NCBI RefSeq assembly: GCF_040409815.1 | Contig: NZ_CP099959.1 | Coordinates: 1,426,001 to 1,490,000, forward strand | From: Polynucleobacter sp. UK-FUSCHL-C3 | Lineage (GTDB): Bacteria > Pseudomonadota > Gammaproteobacteria > Burkholderiales > Burkholderiaceae | Direction: 5' to 3' | DNA length: 64,000 nt | Shown here: in pieces, positions 1 to 8,091 of the stretch | Position numbering within the stretch: position 1 is the stretch's first letter | How the letters are laid out: each line of letters opens with the position of its first letter | The notes under the pieces: generated by a model | Databases searched by the model: none | What the model saw: the letters and a program-made list of their open reading frames with translations, nothing else | Told to the model about the DNA's origin: nothing | Translations under genes and position numbers: made by a program

Positions 1-2430
1 TGATGAGTAACCCGTTAAGTCTGTACTATCCAGTGAAAACTGAACAACGCCGCCATTAGCAGTTTTACCCCATGTTGATCCAGGTCCACCCGATGCATCG
101 ATGGTTACTTTTGTATTAAATTGCGGTCTACCAAACTGGTCACGGGATAAAGAATCAATATTTTTTCCACCCACAAACGCAACAGTACCCAAGGATGTTT
201 GCTCTTGTGTCGTTGTTGCCCCTAGGCGAATAGTAGAAGTTCCAAGTCCGGTTGATGTTTGACCAACTGGTACGCCATCTAAGGTTGCAAACATCGCAAA
301 TCGGTCAACTTCAACTTTATACTGAGCAGTCTCACCTTTTGTTGTTGTCTGTTTTAGAGATAAATTTGTCCCATCGGTTAGCTTTAAGTTATATGTGGAA
401 CCAAGAGCGCCGGTGCCTACTTTATTTGTTACAACCTTAATATCCTCAGCGTTATTATTTGCAACGGCTGATATAAAGGTCACGCCCGAGCCTGATACAC
501 CACTTGTACGCCATCCTGAAAGTGTTCCACTCCACAAACCATTTGAGGTTATATTTCCAGTGCTACCGTTTGACAAGTTTGCAAATCCGTTTGCAACTGC
601 TGATGCAGTGATCGCTCCAGACGCAGTTAATGTCAATCCACCGATTGTGATTGACTCGCCAGCAGTTAATGCTCTAAATGTGACTGGAGCAGCTTCCGTG
701 ACACCTGCACTTAATGATCCCGTTAAGGCTGCAAGGGCTACGCTTGTGCCCGAGCCACCAATATTTGTATTTGCTAGTGTTAGAACGTCTCCTGCGACAT
801 ATGACCCATTTCCAACATCTGTTATGTTGACAGAGCTTACTGTTCCGCCACTAACAACAACTGTTGCCTTTGCACTACTGCCAGTTCCTCCTGTCAAAGC
901 CACGTTTGTATATGTGGTTGTTCCACCAGAAGCCACTGCTAATGCAGGAGTTCCTGCAGATAAGCCCCCAATCACAACACCAGAACCTGCTCCACCGATA
1001 TTTGTATTTGCGAGTGTTAGTACGTCTCCTGGGATATAAGCACCATTTCCGACATCTGTTGTAGTGATACTACTAATTGCTCCACCAGACACCACGACAG
1101 TTCCCTTCGCACCGGTACCAGATCCCCCTCCCAGTGGGACGTTAATGTATGTACCATTCGTATATCCAGTACCTGCAGTTGTAACTGTTAATGTTGGTGT
1201 CTTACCCAAATATCCAGTACCAGAATTTGTTATTGTCAGTGCTGGACTTACGCCTTGTGTAATTGACCCGACAGTTGCACCATCGGTGCCCCCAACAATA
1301 TTTAGTGCGGTGATGCGTGTTAATGAAATTCCTGAACCTGTGCCGCCAATATTGTTCGCTGATAAAGATAAATCATTTCCTGAGATATATCCACTACCAG
1401 CATCTGTTATCTTAATAGAACCTAGTGTTCCATCTGCGGCTACAACTACTGTCGCTAATGCACCAGAACCAGCAGATCCAGCAGATCCATTCGATGCTGT
1501 AATCGGGACATTTTTATATATACCCGGGGTATACCCACTGCCAACAGCGGTGACGTTAACTGACTTTACTCCGGTGATGTTTTCTACTCCGCCACTTACA
1601 TAAGTAAGCGTACTGTTATAGATTGTTTGAATCGGGCCTGTAACCTGAGCTGGTGTTGAGGTTGTAGCTATTGTGCTTGCCTGCTCTCCATTTAATGAAG
1701 TTCCGATTGCCTGCTTAGGTTCAAAAGTAAACGTATTAGCCCCAGCTTGTTGCGTAAGAACCAAATCAAGTGAGTTCACTTTTTTATAGAACATTGAAAG
1801 GGTATGAGAAGCGCCTTTGTCGTCATATACCGTCTGAGAAATTGATTGGCTATAACTTGCGGGGCTCTTTGGATCAAAAGCACCGCCTGATGTTGGGTTT
1901 GCTCTTGAATCTAAATTTAAATTAATGGTAGATGTCTTTGTTGCTTGCTGAGCCATTGCAGTGGTGTCAAGCTTTAATACAGACTTACTACTATCAAGCA
2001 CATTGCCACTTGCATCAGCTGCATAACCAACCAAGAACAAGCCGTTCTCATTCACAATGCGGTTTTCTGCATCAACAGCAAACTGGCCATTACGCGTGTA
2101 CTGGAATTTCTGGGGATTTTCGGTAGGCACGGTACCGTCAACTTGCTTAGCCAACATAAACATTCCAGGACCTGCGATTGCTAGATCGAGTGGGTTTTGT
2201 GTACCAGAGATAGTTCCGTAGGTATTAGCACGACGGATGATCATTCGGGATGTACCCATACCAGCACGATCACGGCTTTGAGGATTTTGCGCTTTGAAGA
2301 ACTGGTCTGCAAAGACATATTCAGCCTGCTTATATCCGACGGTTTGTCCGTTCGCAATATTGTTACTGGTGACGTCAATCGCCTCCGAGAAAGCATTTAG
2401 GGCTGATAAACCGATTCCGTACTGTGCCAT
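1..2430 (-). CDS. flgE: Flagellar hook protein FlgE, C-terminus beyond window edge
   Basis: Forms the extracellular hook joining rod and filament. The frame opens at the ATG at 2430 and stays open to base 1, giving 810 residues with the C-terminal part outside the window. The N-terminus has the rod/hook family signature (SNNIANGQTVGYK), followed by typical hook stretches (NPLDLAIAGPGMF; ANTFTFEPKQAIG). Hook proteins are usually about 400 residues, so this one is at least twice as long. The excess lies at about residues 290-650 and consists of three Gly/Thr/Val-rich tandem units (748-1542) and one module shared with FliD2 (about 475-678). It follows flgD in the flgBCDE order with a 29-base gap. 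Identity is secure; the function of the insertion is unknown. Confidence 0.93.
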   Translation of the reverse strand, partial: MAQYGIGLSALNAFSEAIDVTSNNIANGQTVGYKQAEYVFADQFFKAQNPQSRDRAGMGTSRMIIRRANTYGTISGTQNPLDLAIAGPGMFMLAKQVDGTVPTENPQKFQYTRNGQFAVDAENRIVNENGLFLVGYAADASGNVLDSSKSVLKLDTTAMAQQATKTSTINLNLDSRANPTSGGAFDPKSPASYSQSISQTVYDDKGASHTLSMFYKKVNSLDLVLTQQAGANTFTFEPKQAIGTSLNGEQASTIATTSTPAQVTGPIQTIYNSTLTYVSGGVENITGVKSVNVTAVGSGYTPGIYKNVPITASNGSAGSAGSGALATVVVAADGTLGSIKITDAGSGYISGNDLSLSANNIGGTGSGISLTRITALNIVGGTDGATVGSITQGVSPALTITNSGTGYLGKTPTLTVTTAGTGYTNGTYINVPLGGGSGTGAKGTVVVSGGAISSITTTDVGNGAYIPGDVLTLANTNIGGAGSGVVIGGLSAGTPALAVASGGTTTYTNVALTGGTGSSAKATVVVSGGTVSSVNITDVGNGSYVAGDVLTLANTNIGGSGTSVALAALTGSLSAGVTEAAPVTFRALTAGESITIGGLTLTASGAITASAVANGFANLSNGSTGNITSNGLWSGTLSGWRTSGVSGSGVTFISAVANNNAEDIKVVTNKVGTGALGSTYNLKLTDGTNLSLKQTTTKGETAQYKVEVDRFAMFATLDGVPVGQTSTGLGTSTIRLGATTTQEQTSLGTVAFVGGKNIDSLSRDQFGRPQFNTKVTIDASGGPGSTWGKTANGGVVQFSLDSTDLTGYSS
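475..678 (-). repeat. GESITIGGLTLTA module in FlgE, shared with FliD2
   Basis: FlgE reads ALTAGESITIGGLTLTASG, then AVANGFANLSNG, then WSGTLSG. FliD2 has the same order at residues 874-946 (GLNQGDSVTVGGLRFTASR, IASAFANLANG, YSGAISG) and a shorter version at residues 350-384 (NLKTGDSLTIAGLTMTAK). The module therefore recurs in at least two different flagellar structural proteins of this locus. Confidence 0.7.
748..1542 (-). repeat. Three tandem 58-67 aa repeat units inside FlgE
   Basis: Translated units lie at about 1342-1542 (A), 991-1173 (B) and 748-921 (C), with spacers. Each runs Gly-rich start, A-x-V-V-V strand, an ITDxGxGY core, xGDxLTL, then NxNIGG. Units B and C share TDVGNG, GDVLTLANTNIGG and the AK(G/A)TVVVSGG strand almost unchanged, and their DNA is also visibly similar, which suggests a recent duplication. 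A single copy of the same unit occurs in the flagellin (26876-27049). Confidence 0.8.
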
Positions 2431-2459
2431 GTTGCTATCCTTCTTTCTTCAATAATTTT

Positions 2460-3152
2460 TTAGTTAATCCACTGCTTAACTTCTGATGCTTTGATACTGC
2501 GTCCATCGGCTAACTTGAGAAGCGCCTCACCTGAACTTCCTTCCTTTAGGATCGAAACGACCGGTGATCCCACATAAGGAGCCGGACTCTCATTAGCGCC
2601 TGCATTATTTTTGCCACTGATCTCTACGCGATAGATACCTTTTGGCATCTTGACTCCACTTGCATCTTTACCATCAAAAATAAAGTTGGCCATACCGCTA
2701 TTGAGATTACCCATATCGGCTGTTCCCACCACATTACCGCTTGAATCTTTGATCGTTGCCACAACACCCTGCAATGGATTTGCGAGGTTGGCGCCCAACA
2801 TGACATCGCTGCCGGTGTAATTAATTGAACTACCTGCAACCATCGGGCTATGACCGATAAGAGAGGCTTGGTTCATAAAGTTAGCACTTTGCATCTGTGC
2901 CAACATGGCTTGCATTGAGGTGTTCATTGTCCCCATGCTGCTTACCATATTTAACTGTGACATCTGTGCGGTCATAGTCGATGCATCCATCGGACTCATC
3001 GGGTCTTGGTTCTTAATCTGGGCAATCAGAAGCTTTAAGAAGTTCTGGGTCTGATCTGCTGCGCTCGTGCCGGTATTGGGATTCGTATCCTTTGGCTTAC
3101 TTGCTGCCGCTGGATCGTAGGTCCTAATTCCGCTCATTCCTGAAGTTGCCAT
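2460..3152 (-). CDS. flgD: Flagellar hook cap / hook assembly protein FlgD
   Basis: Scaffold that caps the growing hook and is removed after hook completion. The protein has 230 residues, normal for the family. It shows the conserved N-terminal block NFLKLLIAQIKNQDPMSP followed by a Met/Gln-rich segment, and a C-terminal Ig/tudor-like region with FDGKDASGVKMPKGIYR. It lies between flgC (17 bases upstream) and flgE (29 bases downstream) on the same strand, the standard order. Confidence 0.95.
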   Translation of the reverse strand: MATSGMSGIRTYDPAAASKPKDTNPNTGTSAADQTQNFLKLLIAQIKNQDPMSPMDASTMTAQMSQLNMVSSMGTMNTSMQAMLAQMQSANFMNQASLIGHSPMVAGSSINYTGSDVMLGANLANPLQGVVATIKDSSGNVVGTADMGNLNSGMANFIFDGKDASGVKMPKGIYRVEISGKNNAGANESPAPYVGSPVVSILKEGSSGEALLKLADGRSIKASEVKQWIN

Positions 3153-3169
3153 AATGTCCTCGATTTACC

Positions 3170-3574
3170 TTAATTACCTAAGTCCAATGTCTTTAGCATC
3201 AACTGACGCGAGATGTTCATTGCTTCAATATTCATTTGGTAGGATCGCTGTGCCGAGATCATGTTGACCATCTCTTCAACCGGGTTCACATTGGGCATAT
3301 CCACATAGCCTGCTGGATCTGCCTTGGGGTGTCCTGGGCGGTACTCTCTTCGAAAGGGTTCTTTACTCTCCACAATTTCAGTCACAGCAACACCTGAGCC
3401 TGCTTTGTTGGGCGTTGGTATTGCAGAGAAAACCACCTGTCTTGCCCTATATGCACGGCCATCGGGACCCGAGACGCTCTCAACGTTAGCGATATTGGAC
3501 GAGATCACGTTTAAGCGCATGGCTTGAGCGGTCAGGCCAGTAGCGCCAATATCAAAGGAAGATAAGAGACTCAT
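3170..3574 (-). CDS. flgC: Flagellar basal-body rod protein FlgC
   Basis: Proximal rod subunit exported by the flagellar type III system. At 134 residues it has the usual length. The N-terminal rod motif (LNVISSNIANVES) and C-terminal family block (NPVEEMVNMISAQRSYQMN) are both present. The ATG overlaps the end of flgB by 4 bases, so translation is probably coupled. Confidence 0.96.
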   Translation of the reverse strand: MSLLSSFDIGATGLTAQAMRLNVISSNIANVESVSGPDGRAYRARQVVFSAIPTPNKAGSGVAVTEIVESKEPFRREYRPGHPKADPAGYVDMPNVNPVEEMVNMISAQRSYQMNIEAMNISRQLMLKTLDLGN

Positions 3575-3990
3575 GAGGCTTGTCCAGTAATGGCTGACAT
3601 ACGACTACGAATCGTGCCGCCCAAGAAGGTCAGCGCCGCTTCGGTAAATACAGAGTTCTTGGTAAATTGGCTCAGCTCTATATCGCTATCCACTGTGTTG
3701 CCATCCATGGATGGCTGATTAGGTACCCGATACAACAAACCAGGATCATCAACCGCTGGCTGGATTGCAATATGAGCTTGATGGGTAGTTGCTAATGGAA
3801 TTGAGTTTGGAAAACGATTTTTGCCTGCCAGCTCATTCTCTAAGGTCTTAGCAAAGTCAATATCACGCGCTTTGAATCCAGGAGTATCCGAATTGGCCAA
3901 ATTATTGGTCAAGATTTCTTGACGACGCGTGCGCAGCTTTAGCGCAGCTTCGTTAAAAACCAATGAGTCATATTTTGGTACAGCGTTCAT
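3571..3990 (-). CDS. flgB: Flagellar basal-body rod protein FlgB
   Basis: Proximal rod subunit, first gene of the flgBCDE run. The ATG at 3990 is chosen because a GAGGA ribosome site lies 8 bases upstream; an in-frame TTG at 4005 would overlap that site. The N-terminus carries RRQEILTNNLANSDTPGFKA, the classical rod motif, and the C-terminus the expected amphipathic helix. Length is 139 residues. A sigma54-type promoter lies about 65 bases upstream. Confidence 0.95.
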   Translation of the reverse strand: MNAVPKYDSLVFNEAALKLRTRRQEILTNNLANSDTPGFKARDIDFAKTLENELAGKNRFPNSIPLATTHQAHIAIQPAVDDPGLLYRVPNQPSMDGNTVDSDIELSQFTKNSVFTEAALTFLGGTIRSRMSAITGQAS

Positions 3991-4053
3991 GATTACTTTC
4001 CTCAAAATCCACCCAGAGCAATATGCTCAAAGTTCATTTGTCAGTCAATAATA

Positions 4054-4069
4054 AGCAAGAGCTATGCCA
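4054..4069 (-). promoter_or_regulatory. Sigma54-type promoter for flgBCDE
   Basis: Reading the minus strand, TGGCAT-AGCTC-TTGCT matches the -24/-12 consensus (TGGCAC-N5-TTGCW), with GG and GC exactly 10 bases apart. It sits about 65 bases upstream of the flgB ATG. rpoN and the FleR activator are both in this window. Confidence 0.7.
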
Positions 4070-4188
4070 ACATCTATAAGACATTGTTTTTATTGATTAT
4101 TTATTGCTTGCCGGGGATCGAATTGAGCCCCCTTAGACAGATTTGCTTGGCACAAAGATTGGATACCAAGAAAAAAGCGGTAAATTTT

Positions 4189-4205
4189 GCCGGATTGGAT
4201 CCGGC
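4189..4205 (-). terminator. Possible hairpin after the carbonic-anhydrase-like gene
   Basis: Perfect 7-bp stem (GCCGGAT/ATCCGGC) with a 3-base loop, 7 bases beyond the stop at 4213. The following T-run is poor on the minus strand, so a terminator role is only plausible. Confidence 0.4.
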
Positions 4206-4212
4206 TTGAGCT

Positions 4213-5433
4213 TTAACGAGACTCTTTAATGATCCGATCGCCCTTGATTTGGAGGGGTCTAGCGTTGTTGTTATAAATCTGGCCAAAGCTATGCACCTGC
4301 TGGGCGGAGACCAATACCGGGTTTTTCATGACGATCCAGGTAACCCCCTCAGTACAGGGTGGCTCGGTGAGAGACCCCATATAGGTGAAAAAAGTACGGT
4401 CTTCTGGTAAAAGTTGATTGGGATTGATAGCGACATCGCGTGGTGAAGCAACCTGATTTTTGACCAAGGGGACATTGTTTAAGATGATCTGAAACAAGGG
4501 GTTTTCCTTGGGCGCACTATCCCACCATGACTTTTTGGCTGCTCCCAATAATTTGGGGGATGAGCTCAACATCACCGCTACGATCACCTTGCTGCCATCA
4601 AAATGCTGGTGCACTAAATGCACCGACATCTCCGCACGTTCGCCATTAAAGGCCTCTTCACTTGGTTTGTGGAAGTCAAAACCAATCAAGCGGTATTGTT
4701 TCTCATTAAGAGTAATGTTGTTACCCTCTGCACCGATCACCTCAACGGTCCTGCCGTTATCGATTAAGGATAAGAAGAATGGTCGGTACTCAAATACGAC
4801 GGGATTTAAATTGCCCTTCACCGTATTATCAAAGTTGATATTGATCGGGGATTGCATTTTCCCTTTACCGCACAGCTGATTTTCTTTCTTCAGAGTGATC
4901 CAATTCTCTGGTCCGGCAGGTCCATCGGTATAGGACCACGGAGTCTCAGGGATCAATTCCTCCTTAACCTTAATAACTACAGCTTCTGGTTTAGGTGGAT
5001 CTTTAGGTTTTACTTCTGCCTTTTTTTCAGCCTTCACTTCTGGCTTGAGCTCAGCTTTTACTTCAACTTTGGGTGCTGGGAACGGTGGTGGTAGATCGCT
5101 ACTTCTTAAGACAATATCGCCCGAGCTTTTATTGATCTTCTTAACCAGAGCATCGGTCATATCCTGATCGGGGTTTGTGCTGGCTTTTGGGCTAGCGACT
5201 GCTGCGGGCTTGGCTACTGTAGGCGCTACGGGGCTTGTTGGTTTAGTAATCTCAGGAGCATTGGGACTAACTGGTTTGGCCACCTGCGCTTGGGGTGCGG
5301 CCGCTTCCTTGGTCTTGTCATCAGCCGCATAAGCGCCAAAGGTAGACACACTGCAAAGAAGGCAAAGCAAAACCCGTGCCCCTCCTTGAGTGGTGGTGAG
5401 TCCGGTAAGGCTAGGGCTAGAGATCATATTCAT
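4213..5433 (-). CDS. Exported alpha-carbonic-anhydrase-like protein with altered zinc site
   Basis: A signal-peptide-like N-terminus ending near FGAYA is followed by a long Pro/Lys/Ala linker (about residues 38-165) and an alpha-carbonic anhydrase fold (about 168-400: WSYTDGPAGPENW, QSPININF, YMGSLTEPPCTEGVTW). Active enzymes bind zinc through His-x-His and a third His 17 residues on in bacterial members. Here the first ligand is Asp253 (GFDFHKPSE), His255 and His272 (HLVH) remain, and the second-shell Glu two residues before the last His is Ser270. Catalysis may be lost or changed. A sigma28-type box ends only 8 bases before the ATG at 5433. An alternative TTG at 5370 has a strong AAGGAGG site but would give a poor signal peptide. 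It sits between flgB and the fliR side of the flagellar operon. Confidence 0.8.
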   Translation of the reverse strand: MNMISSPSLTGLTTTQGGARVLLCLLCSVSTFGAYAADDKTKEAAAPQAQVAKPVSPNAPEITKPTSPVAPTVAKPAAVASPKASTNPDQDMTDALVKKINKSSGDIVLRSSDLPPPFPAPKVEVKAELKPEVKAEKKAEVKPKDPPKPEAVVIKVKEELIPETPWSYTDGPAGPENWITLKKENQLCGKGKMQSPININFDNTVKGNLNPVVFEYRPFFLSLIDNGRTVEVIGAEGNNITLNEKQYRLIGFDFHKPSEEAFNGERAEMSVHLVHQHFDGSKVIVAVMLSSSPKLLGAAKKSWWDSAPKENPLFQIILNNVPLVKNQVASPRDVAINPNQLLPEDRTFFTYMGSLTEPPCTEGVTWIVMKNPVLVSAQQVHSFGQIYNNNARPLQIKGDRIIKESR

Positions 5434-5440
5434 GTGTGTA

Positions 5441-5467
5441 TTAACGGCTTTTTCAAGAAAAAGTTAA
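5441..5467 (-). promoter_or_regulatory. Sigma28 (FliA)-type promoter before the carbonic-anhydrase-like gene
   Basis: Minus strand TTAA-N15-GCCGTTAA. The -10 octamer is identical to the one before fliC. It ends 8 bases before the ATG at 5433, so the transcript would be leaderless from that ATG, or translation starts further in. Confidence 0.55.
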
Positions 5468-5484
5468 GTATGTAAGTGAACGCT

Positions 5485-6255
5485 CTAGTTTGCCGGCTTT
5501 TTGACCGGGGGTTTAGTGTTGTTGGGTATTTTGGGGGCAGGCTGAGCGGTGGCCGGGGCGAGTGTTGGCAAGGGATCAATTTGGGGGGTCTTGCTGGTGC
5601 TAAACATCCATTCACACTGCATTAGCCCAGCAATATTTTCTTGGCTATTTAGGGGTAGAGATTGCTTTATCGCCGTTTCAAGAGCCGCATCACTTGGTGG
5701 GGGGGTTAAATCAATGCCGGTTACCCAACGCATAAATCGTGTGTAAGGGCTGCCTAATTTAGGTGGCGTACCAGGATCAGCATAAAAATTAGAGCTGCAA
5801 ATTTGTAAGCGGCGTTCGATCTCGCTGGCTGGCAAGTAATAGCCACCCACCAATAGGGAGGCAATTTTTTCATTACAACGCGCCCAATTAGCAAGCTCTG
5901 TTTTTGATCCAGTTGTAGAAAAAGCATCCGAACGCTCGTTGATCAGCTTCTCAATCTCGCATTGCATTTGCTGACCTCGAACTACCAAGCGCTTACAAAT
6001 AATAGAGTCGTCCTCAACGTATGGAACGCTTGCCTTCTTAGAAGGAGGCATCGGAAATTTTTGTTCACAATCTGTCGGGCCTGCGCGCCCCTCTCCCAAG
6101 GCTGGGTCGATCTTTGGAGGCCCTTCTTTTTCAGGGGCCATTGGTTCGACTCGAATAATGACATTTGGCTCGCTAGCTGGTGCTGAATTCGGTTGCGCAT
6201 GAATTGAAAACGCAAAGCCTGCAAGAGCAAATGCCAATAGTAATGGTTGGTTCAT
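5485..6255 (-). CDS. Secreted hypothetical protein with conserved-looking cysteines
   Basis: Not recognised. The ATG at 6255 starts a clear Sec signal peptide (LLLAFALAGFAFSIHA, then QPNSA). The mature part has several Cys residues (TDCEQKF, SIICKRL, QMQCEIE, WARCNEK, LQICSSN, MQCEW), which suits an oxidised periplasmic protein, and a Pro-rich C-terminal tail. It starts 17 bases after the fliR stop on the same strand, so it is probably the last gene of the fliF-fliR operon, with the carbonic-anhydrase-like gene following. A periplasmic accessory role for the flagellum is inference from position only. Confidence 0.6.
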   Translation of the reverse strand: MNQPLLLAFALAGFAFSIHAQPNSAPASEPNVIIRVEPMAPEKEGPPKIDPALGEGRAGPTDCEQKFPMPPSKKASVPYVEDDSIICKRLVVRGQQMQCEIEKLINERSDAFSTTGSKTELANWARCNEKIASLLVGGYYLPASEIERRLQICSSNFYADPGTPPKLGSPYTRFMRWVTGIDLTPPPSDAALETAIKQSLPLNSQENIAGLMQCEWMFSTSKTPQIDPLPTLAPATAQPAPKIPNNTKPPVKKPAN

Positions 6256-6271
6256 GATCTTCGCTCGCTGA

Positions 6272-7060
6272 TTACTGCGGTGCATTTTTAACTCCCAATC
6301 CCTGCCGAATTAAGCCTAGAGGCTCCTCTAGAGAACGCTTCAATACATCTGGTAAGTCTGGAAGAATAATAACCAATACTAAGAACGCTAAGGGAATACT
6401 AATTGCAAATCCCACCGAGAAGAGATTCATTTGAGGGCTTGTTCTACCTAAAAACGCTTGAGTCATGTTAAACATGATGTAGACCAAGAGGATCGGCATG
6501 GCAAGAACTAAGCCTAGACGAAAAGAGCTGGTCAAAATATCAACAAAAGCCTGAATACCCCACTGTGAAGGCCAGACCCCAAATGGCAAGGTTTTAAAAC
6601 TAGACAGAACTAGATCAATGACCAGTAGATGGATATTGAGTGCAAAACACAATGCAATCATCAGCAAACTTAAAAACTGTCCTACTAAACCAGAATTAAG
6701 CATGGGATCATTAAAAAAGGTGGAGGCAAAACTAAATCCAGCCTGAAAAGATAAGATCTCAGCAGCCACATCAACTGCCATTAAACCCAGACGAATCATA
6801 AAGCCGATGAAAGCACCAATTGCAAGCTCAACGATCACAAAGAAGAAATTAATATTACCGCCTGGTGTCGGAAAGTTGGCGGTTCCTACCATCGGGAATA
6901 CATAAAAGGCCAATAGCAAAGTGAGCAAAACCCGAAACTGCATTGGCAATGCCCGAAACGCAAACATCGGAGCGGTTAGAAACACGCCAAAGATTCGCAC
7001 GGCTGCAAACATGAGAACTAACATGTACTGCTCAATCTGAAATCCGGTAATCGTGATCAT
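6272..7060 (-). CDS. fliR: Flagellar type III export gate protein FliR
   Basis: Inner-membrane export gate component acting with FliP, FliQ, FlhA and FlhB. The 262-residue hydrophobic protein has about six membrane stretches and typical motifs (AAEILSFQAGFSFASTFFN; MTQAFLGRTSPQMNLFSVGF). It lies 14 bases after fliQ in the standard order. Confidence 0.96.
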   Translation of the reverse strand: MITITGFQIEQYMLVLMFAAVRIFGVFLTAPMFAFRALPMQFRVLLTLLLAFYVFPMVGTANFPTPGGNINFFFVIVELAIGAFIGFMIRLGLMAVDVAAEILSFQAGFSFASTFFNDPMLNSGLVGQFLSLLMIALCFALNIHLLVIDLVLSSFKTLPFGVWPSQWGIQAFVDILTSSFRLGLVLAMPILLVYIMFNMTQAFLGRTSPQMNLFSVGFAISIPLAFLVLVIILPDLPDVLKRSLEEPLGLIRQGLGVKNAPQ

Positions 7061-7074
7061 GATCGAGATATTTT

Positions 7075-7344
7075 CTAGCTAATGAGGCTAGGAATACGGC
7101 CTAATAACTCTTGGATGTAATCCACAAACAATGCGAGGGTTACGGGCCCAGCCAAAAGAATGACCAAGCCGAAGATTACTAACTTAGGAACAAAGGCTAC
7201 GGTCGACTCGTTAATGGACGTGGCCGCTTGCAAGATTCCCAAAACCAAACCAACGATCAAGAGAGCAAGCAAGGTGGGGCCTGCTAATAAAGCAGCCATC
7301 CGCAGAGCCTGGTATACCAAATCAATAATGAGTCCGCTTTCCAT
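7075..7344 (-). CDS. fliQ: Flagellar export gate protein FliQ
   Basis: Small two-helix membrane component of the export gate; 89 residues, the usual size. GLVLGILQAATSINEST is the family signature. It starts 3 bases after the fliP stop, indicating coupled translation. Confidence 0.96.
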   Translation of the reverse strand: MESGLIIDLVYQALRMAALLAGPTLLALLIVGLVLGILQAATSINESTVAFVPKLVIFGLVILLAGPVTLALFVDYIQELLGRIPSLIS

Positions 7345-7347
7345 ACG

Positions 7348-8091
7348 CTAATTGAAATAACTTTGAACAAGCGATAAAGAAAGCAAGGTCCAGCCATCGG
7401 CCAGAGCAAACACAATGAGCTTTAAGGGCAAGGAGAACATCATTGGCGAAACCATCACCATCCCCAAAGAGGTCAAGATACTGGCAACGGCAAAATCGAT
7501 TGCCAAAAACGGTAGGTAAATAACAAAGCCTATTAGAAAACCAGTCTTGATTTCAGAGATCGCAAATGCTGGAATCAATACCGTCATTGGCACATCCTCA
7601 CGATCATTGATTGGTTTACCATACATTTTGGCAAACAGGTTCAAATCATCGCGGCGAGTTTGCTTGAGCATAAATTCTTTAAGAGGAACTGAACCCACAT
7701 CAACTGCTTGAGAAAAGTTCATCTTGCCAGCGGTATACGGTTGATACGCTTTTTGATAAATGTTCTCAAAAACCGGATTCATGATGAACAGGGTCAGAAA
7801 GAATGACAGTCCGATTAAAACAATATTGGGTGGCATGGTGGTTAGACCCAAGGCCTGCCTTAAGAGCGAGAACACAATCAAAATCCGTGTAAAGCTCGTT
7901 AACAAAATTAGCGCAGCGGGTAAAAAACTGAGCGCCGTTAAGGCTAAGAGTGTTTCAACTGGGACCGAGTAGGTCGTATTGGCTCCGGTTCCTTTAGTGG
8001 TCACCAAGGGGAGAGTTTGCGCCGACACTAGGTCGGGCAGAGCAAGAAGTAAGGGAAGGCTCGCTAAGAGCCAAAATGCTTTATGCCTCAA
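7348..8091 (-). CDS. fliP: Flagellar export gate protein FliP
   Basis: Core of the export gate. The 247 residues comprise a cleavable signal sequence (to about SAQT), membrane helices, and signatures SFTRILIVFSLLRQALG and FLIGFVIYLPFLAIDFAVAS. It overlaps fliO by 4 bases. Confidence 0.97.
   Translation of the reverse strand: MRHKAFWLLASLPLLLALPDLVSAQTLPLVTTKGTGANTTYSVPVETLLALTALSFLPAALILLTSFTRILIVFSLLRQALGLTTMPPNIVLIGLSFFLTLFIMNPVFENIYQKAYQPYTAGKMNFSQAVDVGSVPLKEFMLKQTRRDDLNLFAKMYGKPINDREDVPMTVLIPAFAISEIKTGFLIGFVIYLPFLAIDFAVASILTSLGMVMVSPMMFSLPLKLIVFALADGWTLLSLSLVQSYFN

Noticed and set aside
748..1542. Repeats read as a possible CRISPR array
   Set aside because: The units are protein-coding, 58-67 codons long and degenerate at DNA level, with no short identical repeats and no unique spacers.
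395..1603. Two long plus-strand open frames (395-1039 and 1064-1603)
   Set aside because: They mirror the repeat-rich flgE on the other strand, are Pro/Val-rich low complexity, and lack start signals.
4148..4164. Plus-strand TGGCAC-N5-TTGGAT, sigma54-like
   Set aside because: Points into the antisense of the carbonic-anhydrase-like gene with no gene downstream, and TTGG departs from TTGC.
4101..4286. Minus-strand frame of 61 residues
   Set aside because: Overlaps the carbonic-anhydrase-like gene end and the flgB promoter; no ribosome site or recognisable content.
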